Source: Mycobacterium sp.
GTDB taxonomy: Bacteria > Actinomycetota > Actinomycetes > Mycobacteriales > Mycobacteriaceae
Assembly (NCBI RefSeq): GCF_029961025.1
Contig: NZ_JASBVP010000002.1
Span: forward strand, 558,001 to 622,000
Reading direction: 5' to 3'
DNA length: 64,000 bases
This document shows, piece by piece, positions 18,769-28,769 of the stretch. How positions within the stretch are numbered: position 1 is the first letter of the stretch; each line of letters opens with the position of its first letter. The translations under genes and the position numbers were made by a program. A model generated the notes under the pieces. The model was not told the DNA's origin. It did no database searches and saw nothing but the letters and a program-made list of their open reading frames with translations.

Positions 18769-20190
18769 CTACGCATCGGCCCGGGCCGGCTCCAGGCGCC
18801 CCGGCAGTTTGGCGGCGGCCCGCGCCGGGCCGCGCACATACATCCCCCAGGTCAGCGCCGAGGCGGCGACATAGAACGAGATGAAAACCCCGAACGCGCC
18901 GGTGGCCGACCCGCTGAGCAGGTAGGACTGCCGCAGCGCCAGGTTGATGCCGACGCCCCCGAGGGCGCCGATTGCCGAGGCGAACCCGATCAGCGCCCCG
19001 GATGTGGCCCGCGACCAGTGCCGGCGCTCGTACTCGCCGACAGCCAGCGACCGGCTGCGTGCTTCGAAGATCGACGGGATCATCTTGTACACCGAGCCGT
19101 TGCCGATCCCGGACAAGATGAACAGCGCGACGAAACCCAGGACGTAGCCGATCATGGTGGCCGCCGTGGTGCCCCCGCGGGTGTGGTCGTGATGCACGCT
19201 GACACCGACCAGCAGGCCGGCCGCCAGGATCATGCCGACGAACACCGCTAGGGTTACCCGGCCGCCGCCCACCCGGTCGGCCAGTTTTCCGCCGTATACC
19301 CGGGTCAGCGACCCGAGCAGCGGGCCGATGAACGCGACCTGCGCGGCATGCAGCGATGCCTGGGCGGTGGTCTGCCCGCCGCCGACGAAGGTGATCTGCA
19401 GCACCTGGCCGAACGCGAACGAGAACCCGATGAACGAGCCGAAGGTGCCGATGTAGAGCAGCGAGATCACCCAGGTGTCACGCATCGAAAGGATCGAGCG
19501 CATGGCGGTGCGGTCGATCTTGTGCTGCTCGAGGTTGTCCATGAACACCGCCGCCCCGATGCCGGCAATGACCAGCAACACCAGATAGATCGCGCAGACC
19601 CAGTACGGCGCCCGGTTCCCCGCGACGGCGATCAGCAGCAGAGCGACTACCTGGACCACCGCAACGCCGATGTTGCCGCCACCGGCGTTAAGCCCCAGCG
19701 CCCAGCCCTTGAGCCGCTGCGGGTAGAAGGCGTTGATGTTCGTCATCGAGGACGCGAAATTCCCGCCACCAAGCCCGGCCAACGCCGCGCAGACCAGATA
19801 CGGCCACAGCGGCAGGCCGGGGTGCGCCATCAGCCACATCGTGCCGACCATCGGGATCAGCAGCACGAACGCCGAGAACATGGTCCAGTTGCGGCCGCCG
19901 AACGTTGCGGTGGCCGCCGTGTACGGAATCCGCAGGAAGGCGCCGACCAGTGAAGCGGTTGCGCCCAGCAGAAACTTGTCGGCGGCGGAGAACCCGTACA
20001 CAGCCTGGGGCATGAACAGCACCATCACCGACCAGATCGACCAGATCGAAAAGCCGACATGCTCGGCAACGACCGACCAGACCAGGTTGCGGCGGGCGAT
20101 GTCTTTGTGACCGGACTCCCAGGCCCGGATGTCCTCGGGATCCCAGTGTGAGATGCGATGCGTGCGAGCGAGGAATTTGGCGATTGACAC
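18769..20190 (-). CDS. narK3: Nitrate/nitrite transporter NarK3
   Basis: A 473-residue major-facilitator protein of the NarK/NNP family with about 12 membrane helices. The nitrate signatures GLGGGNFASSMTNINAFYPQ and GLNAGGGNIGVAVVQ (both rich in Gly, near the channel) are present, as is the cytoplasmic loop with DNLEQHK. It moves nitrate in and/or nitrite out. It lies upstream of the chelatase gene and 5.0 kb from the narGHJI cluster on the same strand, so it can supply nitrate to NarG and nitrite to NirBD. GTG start. Confidence 0.9.
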   Translation of the reverse strand: MSIAKFLARTHRISHWDPEDIRAWESGHKDIARRNLVWSVVAEHVGFSIWSIWSVMVLFMPQAVYGFSAADKFLLGATASLVGAFLRIPYTAATATFGGRNWTMFSAFVLLIPMVGTMWLMAHPGLPLWPYLVCAALAGLGGGNFASSMTNINAFYPQRLKGWALGLNAGGGNIGVAVVQVVALLLIAVAGNRAPYWVCAIYLVLLVIAGIGAAVFMDNLEQHKIDRTAMRSILSMRDTWVISLLYIGTFGSFIGFSFAFGQVLQITFVGGGQTTAQASLHAAQVAFIGPLLGSLTRVYGGKLADRVGGGRVTLAVFVGMILAAGLLVGVSVHHDHTRGGTTAATMIGYVLGFVALFILSGIGNGSVYKMIPSIFEARSRSLAVGEYERRHWSRATSGALIGFASAIGALGGVGINLALRQSYLLSGSATGAFGVFISFYVAASALTWGMYVRGPARAAAKLPGRLEPARADA

Positions 20191-20357
20191 CCGCTCACGC
20201 TAGGGATCCGTTGTTACCCGCGACGGCAGCCGACGATGACCCGGGTGTGAAATCGGGCTCACCGTCGCGAAGACGACGGGTGAGATTGCGGCCCGGTCAC
20301 GGGGACTGCGCCGGGCCGGCCTGACGGGCATGGCAAGCCCCGATCCGTTGGCCGGCA

Positions 20358-21515
20358 TCATCCATGGGGATGGCATTCCGCCGGGTCGATCGCCAGCCGG
20401 TAGCCGCGCTTGACGACGGTTTGGACCACGCGGGGCGTGCCAAGCGCGGACCGCAGCCTGGTCATTGCGGTTTCGACCGCATGGGTGTCCGCACCGCCCC
20501 CCGGCAGCTGCGCGAGCAGCTCTTCCCGGGAGACCACCCAGCCGGGTTTCACCATCAACCGCCGGAGCACCGCCATCCCGGCCGGCGGCACCGCCCGGAT
20601 GTCGCCGTCGACCGCGACCGTTGTTCTGCGCACGCTGATGTGATGGCCTCCGGCGGTGAAATAGCGCGCGCGGCGCGGAACCTCATCGGTGATCAACCGG
20701 GCGAGCGCGCCCAGCCGGTAGCGGTCGGGGTGCACGGTCGGAATACCCAGCCGGGTCAGCGGCGAGCAGGTGACCGGGCCCACGCAGATGGCCGCCACGG
20801 TATCGCGCATCGCCGCGATGAGCTCGGCCATGCAGCCGAGAGCCTTGGCCCGCTGCAGCATCGAGGCGACCGCCGGGGCACTGGTGAAGCTCACCGCGTC
20901 AATATCGCCGGGGACGATCATCGCGATCAGCTGATCCATCGGCCGGGTGTCCTCGGGTTGCGTCCAACGGTAGACGGGCACCTTGATAACGTGCGCTCCC
21001 GCGAACGCCAGGGCTTCGCAAACGTCAGCGTTGGGTTCCCACTCCGAGGCCGCGCCGTGCAGTTGGACCGCGATGCGCAATCCGGCTGCGCCGTCGGCCA
21101 ACAGCCGGTCGAGCACTTCCCGCGACGCCTCAGACTCCGGGCTCCACTCCTCACAGAGCCCGGCCTGGCGGACCGCACCGCGCGCCTTGGGTCCCCGCGC
21201 GAGGATGCGCGTCGCCGCGAGCGCGGCGATCAGGTCGTCGGCGACATCCCAGCCGTGCGCGGCCTCAATCCAGCCACGGAAGCCGATACCGGTGGTCACC
21301 ACGAGCACGTCGGGCGGCTGCTGGATGAGCAGTGCCGTGACACGCTGCAATTCGACATCGTCGACCAGCGGGATGATCCGGATCGCCGGGGCGTGCACGA
21401 CGGCGGCGCCCCGGCGCTCCAACAGCGTGATGAGTTCCTCAGCCCGTCGCGCCGCCGTCACCCCGACGGTAAATCCCGCTAATGGCCCGCTTGCGGGAGA
21501 TTTCAACGATTCCAT
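20358..21515 (-). CDS. HemD-like domain fused to OmpR-type winged helix (Rv0260c type)
   Basis: A 385-residue fusion. Residues ~1-265 are a uroporphyrinogen-III-synthase (HemD) fold, with SLKSPASGPLAGFTVGVTAARR at the start and VSFTSAPAV and CVGPVTCSPL as typical blocks. Residues ~280-380 are an OmpR/PhoB-type winged helix ending LRSALGTPRVVQTVVKRGYRLA. There is no receiver Asp. It may be a tetrapyrrole-sensing regulator rather than an enzyme. Position beside narK3, the chelatase and narGHJI suggests it regulates them, which is inference. Confidence 0.85.
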   Translation of the reverse strand: MESLKSPASGPLAGFTVGVTAARRAEELITLLERRGAAVVHAPAIRIIPLVDDVELQRVTALLIQQPPDVLVVTTGIGFRGWIEAAHGWDVADDLIAALAATRILARGPKARGAVRQAGLCEEWSPESEASREVLDRLLADGAAGLRIAVQLHGAASEWEPNADVCEALAFAGAHVIKVPVYRWTQPEDTRPMDQLIAMIVPGDIDAVSFTSAPAVASMLQRAKALGCMAELIAAMRDTVAAICVGPVTCSPLTRLGIPTVHPDRYRLGALARLITDEVPRRARYFTAGGHHISVRRTTVAVDGDIRAVPPAGMAVLRRLMVKPGWVVSREELLAQLPGGGADTHAVETAMTRLRSALGTPRVVQTVVKRGYRLAIDPAECHPHG

Positions 21516-21786
21516 CGCTCACCGGAACGTCAGACCGTCGACACGCCGTGCGGCCGGTCGGTGAACACGATCACAGGTCCCTTCCTCCCGTGGTGATAAG
21601 TGTGCTAATAAGTGCACACCCGCCGTGTTGCCTGGCCGTTAAGTCGGAAAAAAGTGTTGTTGCGTCACCGCTGCCCCCGATGACCGGTGTGCTACCGGCT
21701 ACTCACTGGCCGGCCGTCGAGGGAGGTGAGGTGGGGATGCGGCCACGCCGCATTCGGCGGCGTGACTGCGGCGATCGGGCCGGAGG

Positions 21787-22530
21787 TCAAACCCAGCGAC
21801 TCCGCGCGGGCGGGGCTTGCGGCACGACCCAGGCTTTCGCATAGCGGCCGGCGGGCGTTTTCTGCGGATCGCGGCTGCGATAGATCAGGTACGGGCGAAA
21901 TAGGTATCCGGCGGGTGCGCTGAACACATGCACCAGGCGGGTGTACGGCCAAATACCCAGCAGCGCCAAAACGATCAGGGCATGCGCTTGAAACGTCCAC
22001 GGGGTGTGGGCCATCAGCTCCGGCGCCGGGTGCAGCGAAAACAGGCTGCGGAACCACGGCGAGACCGTCTCGCGATAGTTGTAGGTGGCAAAGACGTTGG
22101 TCAGCGTGTTGAGCATTCCGGTCAGCAGCGCCCCCACCAGCAGCAGGTACATCAGCGTGTCGTTGCGGGTCGTCGCCTGGCGCACCGCAGTCACCGTGAT
22201 CCGCCGGTACAGCAGGATTCCCAGCCCGGCCACCACGGCGAACCCGGCGAGCAAGCCCAGCGCAACGGCCATCAGGTGGTAAGCGGGTTCGGCGATCCCG
22301 ACCGCCGACGTCCACGATTGCGGAATGAGCAGACCCACGACATGACCGCCGAACACGCCGAGCAGGCCGAAGTGGAATAACGGGCTCCCCAGCCGCAGCA
22401 GCCGACTCTCATAGATTTGCGACGACCGCGTGGTCCAGCCGAACTGATCGGTGCGGTAGCGCCAGATATGGCCCAGCACAAACGATGTCAGCGCGACATA
22501 CGGCGCGATTATCCACAGTGAGCCGGTCAC
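21787..22530 (-). CDS. narI: Respiratory nitrate reductase gamma subunit NarI
   Basis: A 247-residue membrane cytochrome b that oxidises quinol and passes electrons to NarH. Five hydrophobic helices are visible, with histidines in FHFGLLGVFGGHVVG and HTPWTFQAHALIV and TRLVHVF as haem-b ligands. The start is a GTG (22528-22530) that overlaps the narJ stop as GTGA. An in-frame ATG much further upstream lies inside narJ in the wrong frame and is not used. It is the last gene of narGHJI. Confidence 0.93.
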   Translation of the reverse strand: MTGSLWIIAPYVALTSFVLGHIWRYRTDQFGWTTRSSQIYESRLLRLGSPLFHFGLLGVFGGHVVGLLIPQSWTSAVGIAEPAYHLMAVALGLLAGFAVVAGLGILLYRRITVTAVRQATTRNDTLMYLLLVGALLTGMLNTLTNVFATYNYRETVSPWFRSLFSLHPAPELMAHTPWTFQAHALIVLALLGIWPYTRLVHVFSAPAGYLFRPYLIYRSRDPQKTPAGRYAKAWVVPQAPPARSRWV

Positions 22531-23195
22531 CGACGGCCCTGCGCCGTGATCGGATCCACCGCGAACACGTCCAGTCCGACGTCCTCGTCCGGCGGGCCCT
22601 GTGCGGCCAGCTCGGCAATCCGGCGGCGGTCGGCGGTGCTGATCGGCGGCAGCGTCGCCAGGACGGCGGCCACCACGGCGGCATAGGGAGAACCGCTGTC
22701 CAGCAGGGACAGTCGCAACAACTCGAGAACCGCGACGTTCTCGGCGAGTAACCGCTTCCCCTGCACGGGGTCGATGGTGGCCGCGAACTCGAGAACCAGA
22801 GGCAGGTAATCGGGCAGCTCGCCTTCGGCCGGCTGCCTGCCGGCCCGGCGGTAAGCGTGCTGGAACCGCAGCAGTGCCATACCGCGTTTGCGGGTGTCTC
22901 CGTAGGCGTAGTAGGTCAGGTGCAGGCTGGCGCGGCGGTGCATGTCGAACGTCTCGACGTAGCGCGCGGCGAGCCGCAGCGGATCCGCATCGGTGAATTC
23001 CGCCAGAAACCGCAGCAGCGGCGCGCCCACCGACGCGGGCAGTTCCATTGCCGCAGACCTGAGTTGATCGATCATCGCGAGTGTCTGCGCCCCGGGGTAG
23101 TCCAGCAGCAGCGCGGCTATGCGCCACAGCAGTCGTTGCTCCCGCCCGGATAGCCGGGCACCGTCGCCGGCCGCCCGGCGGGTCAGCGACCTCAT
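22527..23195 (-). CDS. narJ: Nitrate reductase molybdenum-cofactor assembly chaperone NarJ
   Basis: A 222-residue all-helical chaperone that binds NarG and helps molybdenum-cofactor insertion; it is not part of the final enzyme. The family core AARYVETFDMHRRASLHLTY and GDTRKRGMALLRF is clear. The ATG overlaps the narH stop (ATGA), and its own stop overlaps the narI start, so the operon is tightly coupled. Confidence 0.93.
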   Translation of the reverse strand: MRSLTRRAAGDGARLSGREQRLLWRIAALLLDYPGAQTLAMIDQLRSAAMELPASVGAPLLRFLAEFTDADPLRLAARYVETFDMHRRASLHLTYYAYGDTRKRGMALLRFQHAYRRAGRQPAEGELPDYLPLVLEFAATIDPVQGKRLLAENVAVLELLRLSLLDSGSPYAAVVAAVLATLPPISTADRRRIAELAAQGPPDEDVGLDVFAVDPITAQGRR

Positions 23196-24802
23196 TTCAC
23201 CGGCACCAGCCCATCGGTGCTCTTGCCGTCCCAGTTGAGCAGGTTGACCCGAACGGGCTTGTCCTGCGCGGCAGCGTTGGTTTCGGTGAAGTGGAATTTG
23301 TCGGCCGTATCGGCCATGGCGTCAATGGCCGCCATCCCCGGCCCACCCGCACCGTCGAGGCTGCATCCGCTGGCCAGCGCGTCCAGGCGGTGCGCGTCTG
23401 ACCCGGCGCCGTTGGGGATCACGTAGCGGTCGGAGTATTTGGCGATCGCCAGCAGCCGGTACATCGACTCGATCTGCTCGCCGCTGAGCCCAACCGACGC
23501 CGGGACCGTGTCGTCGAAATCCTCGCCCAGATTCGCAGCGCGCATATAGCAGCGCATCGCCGCCAGCCGTTGCAGCGCAACGCGAACCGGCCCGACGTCA
23601 CCGGCGGTGAACAGCTGCGCCAGGTACTCGACGGGAATCCGCAGTGCGTCGATAGCACCGAACAGGTTATTGGCGTTCTCCCCGTCGTGGCCGGTTTCGG
23701 CGAGCACGTCGACGACCGGGGACAGCGGCGGGATGTACCAGACCATCGGCATGGTGCGGTACTCCGGATGCAGTGGGAGCGCCAGCCGGTAGTCGGCGAT
23801 GAGCCGGTACACCGGGGAATTCCGCGCGGCCTCGATCCATTCGCCCGAGATCCCGGCGCGCTCGGCTTCCGCGATCACCCGCGGGTCATGCGGATTCAAA
23901 AACACGCCCAGCTGAGCCGGGTACAGGTCCCGCTCGTTACGCACCGACGCGGCGGCCGCCACGGCATCGGCGTCGTAGAGCAGCACCCCGATGTAGCGCA
24001 ACCGGCCGACGCAGGTCTCCGAACACACTGTCGGGATCCCCACCTCGACACGCGGGTAGCAGAAGGTGCACTTCTCGGCCTTGCCGGTCCGGTGGTTGAA
24101 GTAGATCTTCTTGTACGGGCAGCCGGTGATGCACTGCCGCCACCCGCGGCAGCGGTCCTGATCGACCAGCACGATGCCGTCTTCGGTGCGCTTGTAGATC
24201 GCGCCGGACGGGCACGACGCCGCGCACGAGGGGTTCAGGCAGTGCTCGCAGATGCGCGGCAGGTAGAACATGAAGGTCCGCTCGAACTCAAGGCGAACCT
24301 TTGCTGAAATTTCTGCCACCTTGGCCAGCAGTGGGTCGCGGGCAACCTGCTCGGGCCCCCCGCCGAGGTCGTCATCCCAGTTCGCGCCCCAGCTCACCGC
24401 GGCGTCTTCACCGGTGATGAGGGACTTGGGACGGGCCACCGGCGTGGTGTCCCTCGCCGGCGCTGACAGCAGGTTCTCGTAGTCGTAAGTCCACGGGTCG
24501 TAGTAATCCGACATCGTGGGCAAATCGGGGTTGGCGAAGATGTTGAGCAAGCGCTTCACGCGGGATCCCGACTTCAGCGTCAGCGTGCCGCGCTTGTTGA
24601 GGGTCCAGCCACCCTTCCACTTCTCCTGATCTTGGTAGCGGCGCGGATATCCTTGCCCGGGGCGGGTTTCCACGTTGTTGAACCAGACGTACTCCACACC
24701 GGCGCGGTTGGTCCAGGCCTGCTTGCAGGTGACGCTGCAGGTGTGGCATCCGATGCATTTGTCGAGGTTCATCACCATCGCGAGCTGAGCCATGACCTTC
24801 AT
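23192..24802 (-). CDS. narH: Respiratory nitrate reductase beta subunit NarH
   Basis: A 536-residue iron-sulfur subunit carrying four clusters between NarI and NarG. The first ligand set is C16, C19, C22 and C26 (CIGCHTCSVTC); others are CEHCLNPSCAASCP, CRGWRQCITGCP (Trp in place of one Cys marks the [3Fe-4S] site, normal for NarH) and CTFCYPR with CSETCVGR. All are intact. The ATG begins 2 bp after the narG stop. Confidence 0.95.
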   Translation of the reverse strand: MKVMAQLAMVMNLDKCIGCHTCSVTCKQAWTNRAGVEYVWFNNVETRPGQGYPRRYQDQEKWKGGWTLNKRGTLTLKSGSRVKRLLNIFANPDLPTMSDYYDPWTYDYENLLSAPARDTTPVARPKSLITGEDAAVSWGANWDDDLGGGPEQVARDPLLAKVAEISAKVRLEFERTFMFYLPRICEHCLNPSCAASCPSGAIYKRTEDGIVLVDQDRCRGWRQCITGCPYKKIYFNHRTGKAEKCTFCYPRVEVGIPTVCSETCVGRLRYIGVLLYDADAVAAAASVRNERDLYPAQLGVFLNPHDPRVIAEAERAGISGEWIEAARNSPVYRLIADYRLALPLHPEYRTMPMVWYIPPLSPVVDVLAETGHDGENANNLFGAIDALRIPVEYLAQLFTAGDVGPVRVALQRLAAMRCYMRAANLGEDFDDTVPASVGLSGEQIESMYRLLAIAKYSDRYVIPNGAGSDAHRLDALASGCSLDGAGGPGMAAIDAMADTADKFHFTETNAAAQDKPVRVNLLNWDGKSTDGLVPVK

Positions 24803-24804
24803 CG

Positions 24805-27800
24805 TCAGTACTCCACGTCTTGCGAGCGTCGCCGGATCGTGGTGATCTCGTCACGCTGGTTTCCGGTGGGGCCGTGGTAATTCAACGCGAACGACTGCTG
24901 GGCGTAGCCGCCGATCAGATGTGACGGTTTGATCACGATCCGGGTCAGCGCGTTGTGTCCACCGCCGCGTTTGCCGGTCTTCTCGGCACGCGGCACGTCC
25001 ACCACCCGGTCCTGCGCGTGGTACATGAACACCAGGCCCTCCGGCATCCGGTGGCTGACGATCGCGCGCGCGGTCACCACACCGTTGCGGTTGGTGCATT
25101 CGATCCAGTCGTTGTCCTTGACGCCGATCTTCGCCGCGTCCACGTCTGACATCCAAATCGCTTGCCCACCACGGGAAAGTGTGAGCATGTGCAGGTTGTC
25201 CTGATAAGTGGAGTGGATGGACCACTTGGAATGCGGTGTCAGATACCGCACCGTGATCCCGCCGCTGCCGGTCCCGAACGCCGGCTCGCCGAACAGCGCC
25301 GTCATGTCCAGCGGCGGACGAAAGATCGGCAACTGTTCGCCGAGTTCGCCCATCCAGTCGTGATCGAGGTAAAAATGCTGCCGTCCGGTCAGTGTGTGCC
25401 ACGGCTTGAGTCGTTCGGTGTTGATCGTAAACGGCGAATACCGACGGCCCCCGGCCTCCGAGCCGGACCACTCCGGCGACGTGCCCACCGGAACCGGCCG
25501 GGACTGGGTGTCGGCGAAGCTGACCCGCCGTCCTTCGTTCTCCTTCGCGAGGTCGGCGAGCTCGATGCCGGTGCGCCGCTGCAGCGCCTCAAAGCCCTCC
25601 ACGGCAAGCCGACCGTTCGTCGTCCCGGACAACGCCAGGATCGCCTCGGCGGCATGAATATCTTTGGCCAGCGACGGTCGTCCCGCCGCCACCCCGCTGA
25701 CCACCGCTCCGTTGACCCCGCGCAGATAGTCCACTTCCGCCTCGGGATGCGTGGTGACTCCCTTGATCGTGAGGCCGGCCGTTTCGACCATCGGGCCCAG
25801 CGCCGCCATCTGCTCGGCGACCGCCGGGTAGTCGCGTTCCACCACGACCAGGCGCGGCATCGTCTTTCCCGGAATGGGTTCGCACTCACCGGTTTTCCAG
25901 TCCAGCACCCGCCCGCCCGGCTGCGCGGTGGCGTCAACGCTGTCGTGCTGCAGCGGTACCGCGACGACGTCGGTGCGGGCGCCGAGGTGCTTCCCGGCGA
26001 GCCAGGAGAACCCACGCGCGATCCGGTGGAACGCCTCGAAGTCGGTTTTGGCTTCCCACGGCGGTGAGATCGCCGGCGAGAACGCGTGCACGAACGGATG
26101 CATGTCCGTGCTGGACAGGTCGTGCTTCTCGTACCAGGTGGCCGCGGGCAGCACGACGTCGGAGAACAGCGTGGTGCTGGTAGTGCGGAAGTCCAGCGAC
26201 AGCAGCAAGTCCAGTTTGCCGACCGGCGCCTCGTCACGCCAGCGCACCTCTAGCGGGCGCACACCATCCGCATCGCGTGCGGCCACGTTGGCATCGGTGC
26301 CCAGCAGGTGTTTGAGGAAGTACTCGTTCCCCTTCGCCGACGAGCCCAGCAGGTTGGACCGCCACACCGTCAGGCAGCGCGGAAAGTTCTCCGGCGCATC
26401 CGGATCCTCGCACGCGAAGCGCAGATGGCCGGTCTTGAGGCCGTCCACGACATGTGCCGACACCTCCTTGCCCAACCGCGCCGCCTCGTCGGCCAGATCC
26501 AGCGGATTGCGATTAAACGTCGGATAACTCGGCATCCAGCCCAACCGGCTCGCCAGCGCGATGTTGTCGGCCGCGGTTCGTCCGGCGAATCGGCCCCGGG
26601 CCAGCGGGGAGGCCAGCATCTCCGAGGTGAACCGGTCGTAGCGCCACTGGTCGGTCGCCAGGTACCAAAACACCGTGCCCTGCATCTGCCGCGGCGGCCG
26701 CTGCCAATCCAAGCCGAAAGCCAGCGTCGACCACCCGGTGACCGGCCGGCACTTCTCCTGCCCGACGTAATGCGCCCAGCCGCCGCCGTTCACGCCCTGA
26801 CAACCGGTCAGCATCACCAGCGCGAGGAACGAGCGATAAATCTGGTCGGAATGAAACCAGTGGTTGGTCCCGGCGCCCATCAAGATCATCGACCGGCCAC
26901 CCGATCGCCGAGCGTTGTCGGCGAATTCCCGCGCGATCCGCTCGGCCGCCGGGGCCGGCACCCCGGTGATCGGCTCCTGCCACGCCGGGGTGTACGGTTC
27001 TGCGGGGTCGTCATACCCGGTCGGCCAGTCGCCGGGCAAACCCTCGCGGTGCACACCATACTGTGCGAGCAACAAGTCAAACACCGTCGTGACCCGGTGC
27101 CCGGCGATCACCTTCGTCGGCACACCGCGCCGCAGCACACCCGGACGCTCACCGTCGAACCGCGGCAGTCGCACCGCGGCCACCTCGCTGTGGGCGCCGT
27201 ACAGGGTGAGCATCGGGTCCACCCCGCACAGGTCGAGATTCCACTTGCCCTTCCCGGATGCGGTGAACCGATATCCCAGCGAGCCGTTGGGCACAACCGG
27301 GCTGCCCTGGGCGTCGAGCAGCACCGTTTTGAACGATGAACCGTCGCTGGTATCGCCGAGATCGGCTGCGGTGAGGAATTTTCCGGGCAGCCACTCACCG
27401 TCGCACCTGGACAGCGTCACCAGAAAAGGCAGATCCGTGTACTTTTTGACGTAGTCGGAAAAGTATCGGGTCGTCCGGTCGACGAAGAACTCTTTGAGGA
27501 TCACGTGGCCCATCGCCATCGCCAGCGCCGCGTCGGTTCCCGGCCGCGCCGGCAGCCACTCATCGGCAAACTTCGTGTTGTCCGCGTAGTCCGGTGAGAC
27601 CACGACCACCTTTTGGCCGCGATACCGGGCCTCGGTCATGTAGTGGGCATCGGGTGTCCGGGTTACCGGAACGTTGGAGCCCCACATGATCAGATAGCCG
27701 GCATCGAACCAGTCGGCCGATTCGGGAACATCGGTCTGGTCGCCGAACACCTGCGGTGATGCGACCGGAAGGTCGGCATACCAGTCGTAAAACGACAGCA

Positions 27801-28470
27801 TCGAACCGCCGATCAGCGAAATGAACCGCGCTCCAACGGCATGACTGACCATCGACATCGCCGGTATCGGCGAAAAGCCGGCCACCCGGTCGGGGCCGTA
27901 GCGTTTGATGGTGTACACGTGCGCCGCGGCCACGATCTCAACGGCCTCCCACCACTCGGCCCGAACAAACCCGCCTTTGCCGCGTGCGGCCTTATAGCGG
28001 TGGGACTTCACCGGATCCTCCACGATGTCCGCCCACGCCAGCACCGGATCCTCCAGCCGCTGTTTGGCCTTTCGGTAATCCTCCAGCAAGACACCGCGCA
28101 CATACGGATAGCGCACGCGCGCAGGCGAATACGTGTACCACGAGAACGAGGCCCCGCGCGGGCAGCCGCGTGGCTCGTATTCGGGCTTGTCGGCGCCGAT
28201 CGACGGATAGTCGGTCTGCTGCGACTCCCAGGTGATGACACCGTCCTTGACGTAAATCTTCCACGAACACGAGCCGGTGCAGTTGACGCCGTGTGTCGAG
28301 CGGACCACTTTGTCATGCGCCCAGCGGTCCCGGTAAAAAGCATCTGCCGAGCGACCGCCGATCTTATGCAGCGCCCGGCGATCCGGTGAGATCTCGTCGC
28401 GATGGAAATATTTCCCGAACCTCAGCAAGGCGTCGGCGGCGGCCCGGCGATTCTGTCGCAGATCGACCAC
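24805..28470 (-). CDS. narG: Respiratory nitrate reductase alpha subunit NarG
   Basis: A 1221-residue molybdopterin enzyme that reduces nitrate to nitrite on the cytoplasmic face of the membrane. His60, Cys64, Cys68 and Cys103 bind the FS0 [4Fe-4S] cluster; YLIMWGSNVPVTRTPDAHYM holds the Mo-coordinating Asp region. GTG start with GGAGG 6 nt upstream. The protein is closer to M. tuberculosis NarG (encoded at Rv1161) than to any other NarG I recall, yet in H37Rv no nar operon lies at this locus. It is the first gene of narGHJI and so defines the promoter side. Confidence 0.96.
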   Translation of the reverse strand: MVDLRQNRRAAADALLRFGKYFHRDEISPDRRALHKIGGRSADAFYRDRWAHDKVVRSTHGVNCTGSCSWKIYVKDGVITWESQQTDYPSIGADKPEYEPRGCPRGASFSWYTYSPARVRYPYVRGVLLEDYRKAKQRLEDPVLAWADIVEDPVKSHRYKAARGKGGFVRAEWWEAVEIVAAAHVYTIKRYGPDRVAGFSPIPAMSMVSHAVGARFISLIGGSMLSFYDWYADLPVASPQVFGDQTDVPESADWFDAGYLIMWGSNVPVTRTPDAHYMTEARYRGQKVVVVSPDYADNTKFADEWLPARPGTDAALAMAMGHVILKEFFVDRTTRYFSDYVKKYTDLPFLVTLSRCDGEWLPGKFLTAADLGDTSDGSSFKTVLLDAQGSPVVPNGSLGYRFTASGKGKWNLDLCGVDPMLTLYGAHSEVAAVRLPRFDGERPGVLRRGVPTKVIAGHRVTTVFDLLLAQYGVHREGLPGDWPTGYDDPAEPYTPAWQEPITGVPAPAAERIAREFADNARRSGGRSMILMGAGTNHWFHSDQIYRSFLALVMLTGCQGVNGGGWAHYVGQEKCRPVTGWSTLAFGLDWQRPPRQMQGTVFWYLATDQWRYDRFTSEMLASPLARGRFAGRTAADNIALASRLGWMPSYPTFNRNPLDLADEAARLGKEVSAHVVDGLKTGHLRFACEDPDAPENFPRCLTVWRSNLLGSSAKGNEYFLKHLLGTDANVAARDADGVRPLEVRWRDEAPVGKLDLLLSLDFRTTSTTLFSDVVLPAATWYEKHDLSSTDMHPFVHAFSPAISPPWEAKTDFEAFHRIARGFSWLAGKHLGARTDVVAVPLQHDSVDATAQPGGRVLDWKTGECEPIPGKTMPRLVVVERDYPAVAEQMAALGPMVETAGLTIKGVTTHPEAEVDYLRGVNGAVVSGVAAGRPSLAKDIHAAEAILALSGTTNGRLAVEGFEALQRRTGIELADLAKENEGRRVSFADTQSRPVPVGTSPEWSGSEAGGRRYSPFTINTERLKPWHTLTGRQHFYLDHDWMGELGEQLPIFRPPLDMTALFGEPAFGTGSGGITVRYLTPHSKWSIHSTYQDNLHMLTLSRGGQAIWMSDVDAAKIGVKDNDWIECTNRNGVVTARAIVSHRMPEGLVFMYHAQDRVVDVPRAEKTGKRGGGHNALTRIVIKPSHLIGGYAQQSFALNYHGPTGNQRDEITTIRRRSQDVEY

Positions 28471-28769
28471 TATGCCTCCACTCGCACAACAACTATCGCG
28501 CGCTCAGCCACCGAGGGTAGGGGAGGTTTTACGGTAGGCAAAAATACGCACCGGCGCACCCGGGCCGCGGTGCGGTTGCGTTAACACCCCGGCCACATTG
28601 GGGCACGCGGGCATGCCGCGGTTTTGCCGTCGAGCATCGCAAAGCGCTGCTGGGCGCCGTGATCGGTTGATGACAACCGCGTCCGTGCGGCCGAAGGGTC
28701 TGCGCGGTGTCCAAAAGATGTTGCCCACCCGTAACACGGGGCGGGCGCGCGGCGAAGCGGGGCCGCCGC
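28471..28769. promoter_or_regulatory. Upstream region of narGHJI
   Basis: A 299-bp gap between the narG start and the end of a methyltransferase gene on the same strand. It should contain the nar promoter. GC-rich with an AT-richer stretch at 28528-28552. I see no convincing FNR/Crp, DosR or GlnR box. Confidence 0.3.

Noticed and set aside
21787..23127. A 446-codon minus-strand frame covering narI and most of narJ
   Set aside because: Only its last 247 residues are NarI; the first part is Arg/Ala-rich translation of narJ in the wrong frame. The GTGA overlap at 22527-22530 is the real start.
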